From NCBI GenBank assembly GCA_963746255.1, contig CAVVAJ010000009.1:496001-560000 (forward strand): 64,000 nucleotides of DNA. The letters run 5' to 3'. Shown in pieces: positions 30,455 to 39,139 of this stretch (position 1 is the first letter of the stretch; the number at the start of each line of letters is the position of its first letter). The notes below the pieces were generated by a model, which worked only from the letters and a program-made list of their open reading frames with translations, did not search any database and had not been told where the DNA came from. Both the position numbers and the translations under genes were made by a program. This DNA is from DAOVXM01 sp963746255 (GTDB taxonomy: Bacteria; Chloroflexota; Anaerolineae; Anaerolineales; UBA4823).

Positions 30455-31687
30455 CTACTGTCCTTCCACCACCCCCCATAACTGCACCGCACCCGAATGG
30501 ATGTACGTGGTGAGTATGCGTCCATCGGGCGAGAACGCGAGCCCGGTAGGGCTGGAGGCCGGCAGTGATGCCAGCTCTTTCCAGCTTTGCGTTTCCCATA
30601 AGACCACATTGTCGCCGAAAGACGCTGCCAGGATCTGCCCATCAGGTGAGAAAGCCGGGTACGCGTACCAGAGGCTGTCGGCGTCTTTTGCCAGGGTTTT
30701 AATCCATTTGAAGGTTGCCGCATCAAATATATTCAGCTCCCCATTTTCCGAACCAGCGCCGGTTTCCAACAGTGCGGCGATGAACCGGCCGTCGGGCGAG
30801 AATGAAAACCCGACCCAATCGTACAGGGTGCGATCGAGCTGGCCACTGTCCACCGACCAGAAGGAGAACAGGTCTTGAAAGACGTTGTACATTTTGGCGG
30901 CCACGTGCTGGCCCTGAGGCGAGAAAGAAACCCCGTAAATATCACCTGGGGCTATCAGGGTATGAATCACCGTGCCGCTGGTCAGGTCAGATAAGATCAG
31001 GGTGACTCCCTGGTCCTGCTCGCGCCGGGTGAGTGCCGCTATGCGCCAGTCGGGCGAGATGGCACCCAAAATGCCGCTGAAGTGCTGCAACTCGCGGCCG
31101 GTGCTGACATCCCACAGAATGAGGCTGTCGTTCTGGGCATCCCAACCCTGAGCGCCGGAGGCCGAACTCGAGCCATCGGGAGAGAAGGCCAGGTACGAGA
31201 TGATCCGCGGGTCGACGTGCCCGCTGAGTGTAAACAGCTCCTGCCCGCTGGCAAGATCCCAAATTTTGACGTGGTTGTTGCCGAACAGGCCAGCGGCTAT
31301 CCGGCGGCTGTCGGGCGAGAAGGCTACCACGCTGGCGCTTTGCTCCGGAAGCACTGCCACCGGTTTTATCTTTGATACATTTTGCGGGCTGATGCGGACC
31401 AGGTTCGTCGGGAGAAACGGGGCGCTAGTGCTGGTAGGAGCGCTGGTTTGGGTAGCAGCTATGGGGCTGGCAGACGGGAGACCGGTGGGCAGAGGTGTTG
31501 CCATGAGAGTTGGCATGGTCGTTAGGATGGGAGAGGTGGGCGCCGGGCTAGTGTTTGTAATGGGGGATGAAGTGGTACTTTGCACGCCGGGTGGAGTATT
31601 TACTGTTTCCCTGGCGAGATTACAGGCGAGGCTAGGGAGAATGGCGCCAAAGAGGAAAACCAAGAGTAGTATGCGGCTCTTTTTCAT
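30455..31687 (-). CDS. WD40 beta-propeller lipoprotein
   Basis: This 410-aa protein begins with a lipoprotein signal (MKKSRILLLVFLFGAILPSLAC, lipobox Cys22), then a Thr/Ser/Pro stalk to about residue 95. The rest is a propeller with repeats such as VVAFSPDSRRIAAG...VKIWDLASGQELFTLSGH, LAFSPDGSSSASG...ILWDVSTGRELQHFSG and LAFSPDGRILTTYIHSGAVQLWG. It should sit outside the membrane as a binding scaffold. No enzyme motif is seen. It stands alone with long flanking gaps. Confidence 0.9.
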   Translation of the reverse strand: MKKSRILLLVFLFGAILPSLACNLARETVNTPPGVQSTTSSPITNTSPAPTSPILTTMPTLMATPLPTGLPSASPIAATQTSAPTSTSAPFLPTNLVRISPQNVSKIKPVAVLPEQSASVVAFSPDSRRIAAGLFGNNHVKIWDLASGQELFTLSGHVDPRIISYLAFSPDGSSSASGAQGWDAQNDSLILWDVSTGRELQHFSGILGAISPDWRIAALTRREQDQGVTLILSDLTSGTVIHTLIAPGDIYGVSFSPQGQHVAAKMYNVFQDLFSFWSVDSGQLDRTLYDWVGFSFSPDGRFIAALLETGAGSENGELNIFDAATFKWIKTLAKDADSLWYAYPAFSPDGQILAASFGDNVVLWETQSWKELASLPASSPTGLAFSPDGRILTTYIHSGAVQLWGVVEGQ

Positions 31688-32520
31688 AGATGCCTCACTT
31701 TAAATTCCCTAGCAAAGCCCCCACAGATAACCTGCGCGGACCCGGCCAGGGTGATGGCTACAGCTCAGCCTGAACCAGCTCTACTGGCTCCCCCATATAC
31801 TTCGCTGCCTTCGGCCGCAGAACCAATTCTCATTCGTTGTATTACTGGAGGTTCCACAAACATATCAGCATCAGCGCCAACGGGTAAATTACTTATGGAG
31901 AAATGCATCTTTCATCAGCAAACTCAATAATTTATGCTTCACATACCCAATAATGATGAAGTGGAGTCAACTCTGTAGGTGTTTTTTCGTAGAGAACTAC
32001 ATCTTATTGCTCAAGTTGCTGGCCATATACCTCACACAATGGGAGACCAACCTTGCCAGGTATAGGATACTCGTAGAACGAGAGCATCTGGTTGCGGGTG
32101 ATATCGAGATACCAGGAAATATGACTACCAGATCGCTTAGCCATAGTAATGAGTATACAACGACTTTTGTAATTACGTTATTAATTCGTGGCTCTTGGCA
32201 ACTCAAACATACTGCCTTTCGCAACTTGCGAAAGGTCTAAGAACATTCTATCAAGCTTAAATATATGATTTGACCTACATATGGGAAAATGCCCTAAAAT
32301 GGCGATTATCGCTCCGCAGAGAAACTGCGAGTCAAACTCATTTGTCTATCAATCTATAGAAGTACGTGCCTGACTGCAAGACACTCTCACTTTGTCTGAG
32401 AAATGATGCTATTGGACAGGAATATACGCACTAGGCTCACTTCCTGGCGTTTTGCGCATCAAACCATCTCACCAAAAATGTGCACATCTTCAAATTCGTA
32501 CTGGAAGCGGTTCAGCGTTG
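31688..32520. other. Intergenic region with remnants and a dispersed repeat
   Basis: About 830 bp. On the minus strand LRPKAAKYMGEPVELVQAEL before a stop near 31757 and RFQYEFEDVHIFGEMV before a stop near 32463 look like C-terminal scraps of lost genes. The repeat at 32271-32363 also lies here. No intact gene is supported. Confidence 0.4.
32271..32363 (+). repeat. Dispersed ~95-bp repeat, copy A
   Basis: Resembles copy B at 43216-43316 over its whole length. Shared blocks are TGACCTA, AAAA-GCCCTA versus AAAA-GTCCTA, AATGGCGATT-TCG, TGCGAG and CTAGAAG versus TATAGAAG. By eye about 70 percent identical. Confidence 0.5.
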
Positions 32521-32616
32521 GCTCTAACACCCTCGAGCTCAGCGGCGCAGCCAACAATCTTCAAAAGAGTGTCGCCCCAGGCTGCGTCCGCTCCAGCGAG
32601 CGAGTTGTTCGGCGGC
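32521..32616 (-). other. attC-like integron recombination site
   Basis: Read on the minus strand, it begins 8-12 bp after the methyltransferase stop with AACAACTCGCTCG...GAGCGGACGCAGCC and ends with GGCTGCGCCGCTGAGCTCGAGG then GTGTTAGAG. The two arms form an imperfect inverted repeat (AGCGGACGCAGCC against AGCGG-CGCAGCC, one unpaired A) around a loop of about 26 nt. The unpaired base, the GTTAG-type end and the position right after a stop codon are all attC features. The core heptamers do not match consensus exactly. Confidence 0.6.
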
Positions 32617-32627
32617 CTGAGTGCTTC

Positions 32628-33317
32628 CTACCAGATATACGGAAGCAGCCGGTACTTGACTTTCTGGCAGTATTCCTCGTACCCGGTGAGATTATGCCGC
32701 AATAGCTGCTCCTCGTTGTTGATCCTTGCTGCGAGCACGACAGTCAAGAACAGGGTGGGAATGAGCGCCCAATACGACCCTAGGGCAAGGGGAGTAAGGG
32801 TGAATATGACACTGACCGCCAAGTACATAGGATGGCGAACAATGGCGTAAGGGCCTGTACTGATTGCGACTTGGTTGTCTTGAATTTCGACCACCCGCGA
32901 AGCATAGCGGTTCTCTTTGATTGTGAGGACAAATAGTAGGTATCCCAGCAAGATGATGACGTCAGCTAGCAACACGAGGGTGGACGGGACGGTCGACCAA
33001 GCATACCTCCGGTCGAAGCCAGGGATGAGATACACTGTTAGGAGAACGAGGCTCGACACCGCAATGATTATCTTCTGGGGCGCCTCCCTCTCCCGCGTTC
33101 TCATCCGTCGCTCAAGGAGATCCGGATCCTTGATGAAGAGAACGACGCCGACGATGGCTACGGGGACGAAAAGCAGGCCAATGTACAGCCATGCTTCCCA
33201 GAATCTCAAGGTTCCAGCAGGAAGGAACAGCATGCACCCGATAAGGATGAAAATTGCCAGGAAGCGTGCAAGGGTCATAGAGAGCAATGCAGTTCGAGAG
33301 AGATGCGTGGGATTCAT
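32628..33317 (-). CDS. Isoprenylcysteine carboxyl methyltransferase-family membrane protein (cassette-like)
   Basis: This 229-aa protein has about five transmembrane segments followed by the ICMT/PEMT signature: GPYAIVRHPMYLA, then an R-x-x-EE-x-LL segment (RINNEEQLLR) and GYEEYCQKVKYRLLPYIW. The signature binds S-adenosylmethionine in this family. The bacterial substrate is unknown (small thiols or lipids are candidates). The attC-like site begins about 12 bp after the stop, so the gene looks like an integron cassette. Confidence 0.85.
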   Translation of the reverse strand: MNPTHLSRTALLSMTLARFLAIFILIGCMLFLPAGTLRFWEAWLYIGLLFVPVAIVGVVLFIKDPDLLERRMRTREREAPQKIIIAVSSLVLLTVYLIPGFDRRYAWSTVPSTLVLLADVIILLGYLLFVLTIKENRYASRVVEIQDNQVAISTGPYAIVRHPMYLAVSVIFTLTPLALGSYWALIPTLFLTVVLAARINNEEQLLRHNLTGYEEYCQKVKYRLLPYIW

Positions 33318-33668
33318 TCGTCAATCCTTAGGCGACCACAATTTAGCTGCAGCACCGCCGCCGCCGCAGAACGGTTGCGTTACTTGCCGGGGGCGGGTGT
33401 GGACAATGCTTATTATACAGAAAATGCCCTAGCGTAGAATCAACTCCTTTAGCGGGACGCATCCTGACCTGCCCCCAAGAATATGTACCACTCTTTATGT
33501 TAGTCCCAGAGTGGCAATAATCAGCGGATCGCCCAGCGTAGAAGCTTGTATTGTCTCAGATACCGGCGAACGATACACCAGAGCGATGTATGAGCTGACG
33601 CGATTATTGTCCCTACTTCAAATTTTAATTTTCTTGCCTTCCAACCTGGCAGAATTGGGTACACAAGA
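33318..33668. other. Intergenic, no supported gene
   Basis: About 350 bp. A GC-rich stretch at 33350-33400 (CCGCCGCCGCCGC, then GGGGGCGGG) is noticeable. Nothing codes convincingly. Confidence 0.4.
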
Positions 33669-34847
33669 TTATCCCGCCAGCAGAACCTCCTTGATTGTTG
33701 CGCTGTATGCTGCACTTTCCGGATCTCCAGTCAAGAAATCAATCTTCTCTGGGTTGTCTACTCCTAAGCCCAGATCAACAGCTCTGGCGATTTGTTCTTG
33801 CTGAAATATCTTTCCCCTGCCAACTTCCGTCTTGCAACCAAAGTAGCGTAAAAGAGCAATACCAACCGCGTCGAGAGCTATTCGATCTGTACCAGCTAAA
33901 ATCACTTCAGGGGACACATGCTCGCCCTCATCCGGTCCGCCAGAAATAAACGCTTCGACACCATCTAAAACGACCAGCGCCGGTGTGTAGGCAGCGTTTA
34001 TTTCAGCGATCATCCTTCGCTGGTGAGAGGAAGAATGCAGCTCCTGCATAAAATCATGAACCTCTTGCGCATACCGCTTAGCAACCATCCCCACGGAATT
34101 CTTCAGCGACATGGTGAAATGCCCTCCGTACCTATGGGTTTTCAAACAGCACGTCTGTACGATCGCCTCCGCTTCGAGACACGGGCGCGCAAATGGGAAA
34201 CCTTTTTCCCAGTGACTGCCTGGTGCCTGGATCATCACCCAATCTTGAGGCTTCAACTCATCAAAGACTAGAGTGTCAAAACCCAATTCATCTGCCAGCC
34301 TGAAAACGCCGATCTTATCCATAACCTGGCGCGTATCTCCCATACCACTCCGGTCACCAACCACAATCCCCTTTGCGCCCATCTCTTTGAGTGCCATCAC
34401 GAGCGCGATGAGGACCTCCGGGTGGGTGGAGCCTGGCGCCGGGTCGGAGCTGTTGAAATTCGGCTTTAGGAAAACACGTTTCCCTGCAACAGGATTGATC
34501 CCTAACAGGTCAATCGCTTTGCGTACACCTTCAACCCGATCATTCGTTTTGACAAAAGCTAACCTGGCTATGCCATTGTCTACCGATTCGATTGGTGTAG
34601 CAGTAGGAGCAGTATTTGTCTCAGTTGGCTTTATTTGTTCTAGAGTGGACGTAGTTGTCGGCACCATATCCTGGGTAAGCATTGGAATTTCAAGAGTGTC
34701 GGTTGGAGAGATTAATGTCTCTTGAGGTATCTCTGCCTTTGAACATCCTTCCAGGAGTGAAGTCAGAGCAGTCGCTCCACCCAAGGCTGTGGTAATGCGC
34801 AGAAAGGCTCTTCTACTCAAAAATGAATTGGAACCCGGCTTTGCCAC
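33669..34847 (-). CDS. DUF362 domain protein, Tat-exported lipoprotein
   Basis: This 392-aa protein starts with a twin-arginine motif (SRRAFLRITT at residues 11-20) and a lipobox-like LLEGC, followed by a Thr/Pro linker to about residue 85. The domain is DUF362: VFLKPNFNSSDPAPGSTHPEVL, GIVVGDRSGMGDTRQVM, KTHRYGGHFTMSLKN and DGVEAFISGGPDEGE. Members often carry iron-sulfur clusters, but a Cys-rich ferredoxin domain is missing here. Tat export fits folding before translocation. Function is uncharacterised. Confidence 0.9.
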   Translation of the reverse strand: MAKPGSNSFLSRRAFLRITTALGGATALTSLLEGCSKAEIPQETLISPTDTLEIPMLTQDMVPTTTSTLEQIKPTETNTAPTATPIESVDNGIARLAFVKTNDRVEGVRKAIDLLGINPVAGKRVFLKPNFNSSDPAPGSTHPEVLIALVMALKEMGAKGIVVGDRSGMGDTRQVMDKIGVFRLADELGFDTLVFDELKPQDWVMIQAPGSHWEKGFPFARPCLEAEAIVQTCCLKTHRYGGHFTMSLKNSVGMVAKRYAQEVHDFMQELHSSSHQRRMIAEINAAYTPALVVLDGVEAFISGGPDEGEHVSPEVILAGTDRIALDAVGIALLRYFGCKTEVGRGKIFQQEQIARAVDLGLGVDNPEKIDFLTGDPESAAYSATIKEVLLAG

Positions 34848-35303
34848 TATTCACTTCCTTCCGGACATACATATCCGTGCAAACAGTAAGTTTCGTCTTT
34901 ACGATAGCAGAGATCATAACGCGTTTTATTGCACTTCTTCCTTCTGCTCAAGGGTATTGCCATGTTTCCCACATGGTGTCAGCCCTCATTTCCCATGATT
35001 GGGATAGCTATCTAGCAAGAACATCTGGTTATGATTTCAAGAAACCAGTCATATTTATCCTCCATAAGTTAATACTACGGGATTTATTCCGCCAGGTCAA
35101 TTTGCTGTTGTGTGGTGTCCACGACACTGCACAAAACATTGTTGATTTTTGTTAGCCCGTATGCAATAATGATGGTATTGGGTACTATATCTATATCATG
35201 GCTAGTATTTGTTTGTATATTAGGTCATATTGGAGATATTGCATTAAGAGATTTGGTTGTCAACCCGTTAAGCAGACAAGGATAGCCATGAGGTACCGCG
35301 GCG
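34848..35303. other. Intergenic, AT-rich, with a possible cassette boundary
   Basis: No gene is supported. GTTAAGC at 35267-35273 matches the GTTRRRY core of integron recombination sites and lies 31 bp before the next start codon, where a cassette would begin. No left half of an attC is seen before it. Confidence 0.35.
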
Positions 35304-35651
35304 ATGATCGAGTTCGGTGACCATGTACGGGTCAAGTCCTCGCCCGATACCGAGGAGGCGGGAGTCGCTGGCCTGGAGGGGGACGTATACGGTTTCACCA
35401 CTCCTTCGAGCACTGGGGTCAAGGTCCTTGGCGGTGCCCCGGATGACTACGCACTCAACGTGTACATCGAAGGATACAAAGGCGAGCTCTGGCTGCGGCC
35501 CGAGTTGTTGGAGTTCCTTGACCACAATGTCGGGTGGGAAATAGGGATTGGCAACCTCAAGGCTATTCGCCAGGCTGACGGCACGTGGCTGGAGACGACT
35601 GTGAAGCCTGACTCGCTCCTGCGCCGCCTTCTCAGCTTGTTCAAGAAATGA
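35304..35651 (+). CDS. Conserved hypothetical protein, cassette-like
   Basis: This 115-aa protein begins MIEFGDHVRVKSSPDTEEAGVAG and looks like a small SH3/KOW-type beta barrel (FGDHVRV, GLEGDVYGFTTPS). A second half (NVYIEGYKGELWLRPELLEF) ends in a basic tail. It resembles hypothetical proteins scattered in unrelated bacteria. Codon use is more GC-rich than neighbouring DNA. An attC-like left arm starts right after the stop and a GTTAAGC core precedes the gene, together suggesting an integron cassette. Confidence 0.75.
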   Translation: MIEFGDHVRVKSSPDTEEAGVAGLEGDVYGFTTPSSTGVKVLGGAPDDYALNVYIEGYKGELWLRPELLEFLDHNVGWEIGIGNLKAIRQADGTWLETTVKPDSLLRRLLSLFKK

Positions 35652-35652
35652 A

Positions 35653-35698
35653 ACATAACAAGCGGCTGCTGGCCAACACGCGTGTGGAGCTGACGCGG
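35653..35698 (+). other. Partial attC-like site after the 115-aa gene
   Basis: ACATAACAAGCGGCTGCTGG followed by GGAGCTGACGCGG resembles the left arm of an attC (TAACAA...GCTG...TGACGC). The right arm is not found, so it is truncated or mutated. Confidence 0.4.
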
Positions 35699-35726
35699 TG
35701 AAGATCATGGGGGGAACAATGGGACA

Positions 35727-35958
35727 CGTAATGTAGACTTGCAAGGTTGGCGTCTAAACGCAGGTGACCCAGGGCAGGACTTCATTTTCCCGAGCTACAA
35801 CCTCCAACCAGGCCAGTCCTGTCGTGTATACCAATGAGTACCACCCCGAATCATGCGGGGTCAGCTTTGGCAGCGGTACAGCTTTATGGAACAACAGTGG
35901 GGATTGCGGGTATCTGTATAACAATGAAGGTGGTCTTGAAGACGAGTACTGCTATTAA
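35727..35958 (+). pseudogene. Lamin-tail-domain protein fragment
   Basis: Translation from about 35727 gives DLQGWRLNAGDPGQDFIFPS and YNLQPGQSCR. After a one-base loss near 35829 it continues VYTNEYHPESCGVSFGSG, then WNNSGDCGYLYNNEGGLEDEYCY to a stop at 35958. This is the C-terminal part of an Ig-like lamin tail domain, common in secreted nucleases and surface proteins. The N-terminal part is absent and the frame is broken, so it is a remnant. Confidence 0.7.
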
Positions 35959-35996
35959 AGCAGTGTTTTTACTATCGGGAGTGAGGGATTACAGAA

Positions 35997-36137
35997 ATGG
36001 AAAAAGGTGACAAGATGGATAAAAGGGCAATCGCAAAAGTCACCTGTTTGATAATTATTCTTCTTATAGCACTATTAGCAATCGCAGCATTTTTTTATCT
36101 GGTTTATGGATTGATAATGGCCTGGTACACGCTGTAG
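35997..36137 (+). CDS. Small single-span membrane protein
   Basis: A 46-aa frame with a charged N-terminus (MEKGDKMDKRAIAKV) and one long hydrophobic helix (about residues 16-41). GGAGTGAGGG lies 12-20 bp upstream, slightly far. It precedes two further membrane proteins in the same direction. Function unknown. Confidence 0.5.
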   Translation: MEKGDKMDKRAIAKVTCLIIILLIALLAIAAFFYLVYGLIMAWYTL

Positions 36138-36206
36138 GAAAGAGATTGGGTTATCAACCAGTTGGGCGGTTGTTATCAATCCATCTTATTGAGATAAAAA
36201 ACTTCA

Positions 36207-36563
36207 ATGAAACTACTAAGAGGAATCCAGGATGATGTGAGCTTCATAAAATCACATACCTTGCAACCCCAATGGTATAAGGTGCTAAAGGTATTTATCG
36301 TTGTGGGCGTTTTAGTAGGCTATTATTATTGGTTTGGGGTAATGAAAACTGTAATTTTCTTTACTGTTTTTATGGTCCTGATGATTCTTGTTCACCTTGT
36401 TTATCGGGCCAAAACAAACAAGTTTCGACAAAGTTGGCTTGATTTCACTGTCGTAGAATCTGATGATGGAATAAAAGCCAATAGCATCGGTAAATTCTAT
36501 TATTCGGCAATTGTTCTTAACGCCATCTTTTCAGTCATTGTTAGCCAGATGTTTCCAGGTTGA
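36207..36563 (+). CDS. Small membrane protein
   Basis: This 118-aa protein has a polar N-terminus of about 28 residues, two adjoining transmembrane segments (VFIVVGVLVGYYYWFGV and TVIFFTVFMVLMILVHLVY), a basic loop and a C-terminal hydrophobic stretch (YYSAIVLNAIFSVIVSQMF). I do not recognise it. Its stop lies 5 bp before the next start, so the two genes are coupled. AT-rich with no strong ribosome-binding site. Confidence 0.6.
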   Translation: MKLLRGIQDDVSFIKSHTLQPQWYKVLKVFIVVGVLVGYYYWFGVMKTVIFFTVFMVLMILVHLVYRAKTNKFRQSWLDFTVVESDDGIKANSIGKFYYSAIVLNAIFSVIVSQMFPG

Positions 36564-36568
36564 TCACG

Positions 36569-37090
36569 ATGAGCGAGCAATTAATTTATTATGAGAAAGT
36601 TTTTTCTAAAAGGACAGAATTTCTTTTTATCACACTAACCATGCTGTTCTTTTTTCTCTTCGTCTGGCGTGTAATTGCTAGTAGTTTTGATTTCCTTGCG
36701 AGTGTTTTTCTTGTCTTTTTCTGTTTCTTCCTTTTTTATTCGATAAATTACAAAACACTAATTATTCGTCTTACATCGGATTCTCTGAAGCTATCATTTG
36801 GTATGATTGGATGGGTAATTCCACTGAATAATGTTAGCGATTGTAAACTCGATGACAATTTGCCGATACTAACGAAATATGGTGGAGCAGGAATACACTT
36901 CATGGTATTTCGCAAGAGATACCGCGCCTCTTTCAATTTCTTGGAGCACCCCAGGGTTGTAATTGAGTTAAAGAAAAAGGCAGGATTGGTGAGAGATATA
37001 TCATTCTCAACCTGTCATCCAAATGAGCTAACACAACTAATCCAGGGAGCCATATCTGCGAATGAACCGCCTAACCCTGGCCCAAATTGA
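36569..37090 (+). CDS. Membrane protein with PH-like domain
   Basis: This 173-aa protein has two hydrophobic segments (FLFITLTMLFFFLFVWRVI and FDFLASVFLVFFCFFLFYS). A beta-rich cytoplasmic part follows (LIIRLTSDSLKLSFGMIGWVIPLNNVSDCKL, then RVVIELKK) that resembles bacterial PH-type domains. The ATG at 36569 is preferred to a TTG at 36560. The stop codon falls inside an attC-like left arm that begins at 37069, the arrangement seen in integron cassettes. Function unknown. Confidence 0.65.
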   Translation: MSEQLIYYEKVFSKRTEFLFITLTMLFFFLFVWRVIASSFDFLASVFLVFFCFFLFYSINYKTLIIRLTSDSLKLSFGMIGWVIPLNNVSDCKLDDNLPILTKYGGAGIHFMVFRKRYRASFNFLEHPRVVIELKKKAGLVRDISFSTCHPNELTQLIQGAISANEPPNPGPN

Positions 37091-37200
37091 CCGCTGCTGG
37101 GCAGAGTAGGAAAGCGGCTCGATTTTTAGCAATTCAACCTGGGCAAACAGGTTTTGGGTTCGCAACGCAGCGGCAGCTTAGCCTCTTTTTGTACCGCTTA
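37069..37200 (+). other. attC-like site, right half degenerate
   Basis: GCCTAAC (37069-37075) matches the RYYYAAC core exactly and is followed by CCTGGCCCAAATTGACCGC, close to the usual left arm. About 100 bp on, GCGGCAGCTTAGCCTC (37170-37185) resembles the inner box of the right arm, but the final GTTRRRY core is not intact (CGCTTAAG). The next gene starts 12 bp later. Confidence 0.5.
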
Positions 37201-37211
37201 AGAAAAACGTC

Positions 37212-37637
37212 ATGAACTCAGTACCGGAAATCAGTCGGTGGCAGGAAGGTCAAGTCGATTGCACGAAGGGACACTTCGAGTTAACATACGGCTCGGTCGA
37301 GGATGGTGACTGGTGGGATTAGATCCCTGTAGCCGTAGTAGGGCCCCCAGAAGCTGTTATTGCGACAGTTCAGTTTCTCATCGAGTCCAGTGATCCGCTG
37401 TATGCTGATATTGTCAGGGATGTCACAAGCTCGATTCAGTCTATCCTGATCAACAAAAGAATAGTGCTTGACCCTTGGGAGTATGCACAATACCACTGCA
37501 GTACGATGTCGAATATCTACTCCAAGGTTCATTGGTCATTCTGCGAACCAAGAAACATAGGTCAAGTCAAGGGATGGCTGACTCGGCTTCGCCAATGGGG
37601 TTTGGAGTTTATCTGGGGGCAGAGCACTGATCACTGA
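37212..37637 (+). pseudogene. Hypothetical gene with in-frame TAG
   Basis: A 142-codon frame (MNSVPEISRWQEGQVDCTKG...) interrupted once, by TAG at 37320-37322 after VEDGDWWD. The rest is uninterrupted (PVAVVGPPEAVIATVQFLIE ... WLTRLRQWGLEFIWG). The protein-like composition on both sides points to a recent nonsense change. I do not recognise the family. It begins directly after the attC-like site. Confidence 0.5.
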
Positions 37638-37639
37638 CC

Positions 37640-37846
37640 ACGAGCTAGAGGCAACATTAGACGATGTGGCACGAAACTTATCCCAGGTTTATTCTGATCC
37701 CGAAGATTGGGAAGATTGGGCACTATATTTCTTCGAGGTTATGGAGAAAGCAGCTGTTGAGAACAGGCGTAAAGACGCATTTTGAGAAGATGATAAAGAA
37801 GTTATCTCATGATCTAGCTAGGAGGGTTAATCTTGGCGCATGGTGA
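37640..37846 (+). pseudogene. Small hypothetical gene with frameshift
   Basis: One frame reads LEATLDDVARNLSQVYSD then DWALYFFEVMEKAAVENRRKDAF up to TGA near 37789. One base out, it continues FEKMIKKLSHDLARRVNLGAW to 37846. A fourth T in a T-run causes the shift. No start codon is certain; it may be the 3' part of a gene coupled to the preceding frame. Confidence 0.4.
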
Positions 37847-38155
37847 GACAAGCGATATAAAAGGCCGCCACGAGGGTGGGCCCCGCGGCGGCTAATAGGG
37901 GGGGGTGTATATGCCTATACACCACTATCAGAGTAGCAAAAGTTCAAACGGCTGTCAAATGTTTCAGGCCGTTGAAAAAGTCTGGTTCGTAAGAGGTTGG
38001 ATGGATCCAGCAGGCGTCAAACGAAAAGTGGGGTCGATCCAGCATGAGCGTCTATCAGAGCGTATGTGCCCTAAACGGTCTCATCTGAAGGCGATTATTC
38101 ACCTACTCGATTTTACTCCCTGGTGCTTGAATGCCTTGACTCGTTGCAATATGGC

Positions 38156-38192
38156 AAAAAAAAACCCCTGCTCGAATGAAGCGAAGGGGTTT
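38156..38192 (-). terminator. Intrinsic terminator of hsp20
   Basis: On the minus strand a stem AAACCCCT/AGGGGTTT around a 15-nt loop runs into a run of nine T, 18 bp after the hsp20 stop. Confidence 0.85.
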
Positions 38193-38209
38193 AGTCGGTC
38201 GGGCCTAGC

Positions 38210-38659
38210 TTACTTGGCGTTCACGGCCGTTACCGTAATCTGCTTGGGCCGAACTTCCTCGGATTTGGGCAAGGTCAGCGTCAGGACGCCGTTATCGAAG
38301 TTGGCTTCGATGTGCTCAACGTCAATGGTCGTGTTGAGTTGGAGGGTGCGGCTGAACGGCCCGTGATAGCGCTCCTTGAGCTCGTAATCCACGTTCTCAA
38401 GCGCTTCCGGGATTTCGCCCTTGATGGTCAGGTTGTTGCCTTCCACCGTGATCTCAACATTCTCTGGCATGACGCCTGCAAGCGCCGCCGTCACGATAAT
38501 CTCATTGTCGGTCGAATAAGCGTCAATCGGCAGACACATCGTGCACTCGCCACTGTCCTGATTTGACCAACCGTACGCAGACCTGCTAACCATCTGATTC
38601 ATCGCCTCGTGCATAGGGTGCATGTTGCGCACCGGGTGCCACATTGTTAGTGTTCTCAT
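38210..38659 (-). CDS. Hsp20/alpha-crystallin small heat-shock protein
   Basis: This 149-aa ATP-independent chaperone has the alpha-crystallin domain from about residue 45: LPIDAYSTDNEIIVTAALAGVMPENVEITVEGNNLTIKGE, then ERYHGPFSRTLQLNTTIDVEHIEANFDNGVLTLTLPK with the GVLTLTLPK signature. The C-terminal IxI anchor may be represented by QITV. The start at 38659 (MRTLTMWHP) is favoured over 38698 because GGAGA lies about 9 bp upstream. No CIRCE element is visible nearby. Confidence 0.93.
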   Translation of the reverse strand: MRTLTMWHPVRNMHPMHEAMNQMVSRSAYGWSNQDSGECTMCLPIDAYSTDNEIIVTAALAGVMPENVEITVEGNNLTIKGEIPEALENVDYELKERYHGPFSRTLQLNTTIDVEHIEANFDNGVLTLTLPKSEEVRPKQITVTAVNAK

Positions 38660-38736
38660 TATGTATTTCTCCTTTTCTTTTAAGTATAGGCCGCTCATGC
38701 AAGAACTGTCTTAGATTAACATTAGCGTTGTAATAG

Positions 38737-39139
38737 ATCCCCGCGAGACGAGGAGTGCCTATATCCGAGAGCAGGGTGTCGATGATATTGAAGTGATGGT
38801 TGCCTCCCATGCCGATAGTGACCATATTGGTGGGCTTATTGATGTCCTCAATGCACCTGATATTCCTGTTGATACGGCGTTTTATTACGGCTAAACTGGG
38901 GACACTTTGACCTGGGACCCGTTTGTGGCTGCGGTAGCTAATGAAGGCGCGTCGCTCATTGCCGCCCAATTCCCTGTAACCTACACCTGGGGTTCCTCGA
39001 CTGCCCATATCCTGAACCCCGGTCCCTGGGCTGGCCGACCCAGACCAGAACGATGTGTCGGTTGTGGTCCTGCTGGATAGCGGTGAGGTTGAGTACCTGT
39101 TCACTGGCGATATTGGCTCAGCAGCAGAGGCAGATAGAC
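38737..39139 (+). pseudogene. ComEC-like metallo-beta-lactamase fold remnant
   Basis: Reads DPRETRSAYIREQGVDDIEVMVASHADSDHIGG (the HxDxDH metal motif), then AFYYG and a stop. It continues TGDTLTWDPFVAAVANEG and, after a shift near 39030, VSVVVLLDSGEVEYLFTGDIGS with the typical GD metal site. Both ends are truncated. It converges on the YCF48-like gene and overlaps its 3' end. Not functional as read. Confidence 0.7.

Noticed and set aside
37320..37322. In-frame TAG as a recoded (pyrrolysine) codon
   Set aside because: No known Pyl protein family matches and the neighbouring gene is also broken; a nonsense mutation is simpler.
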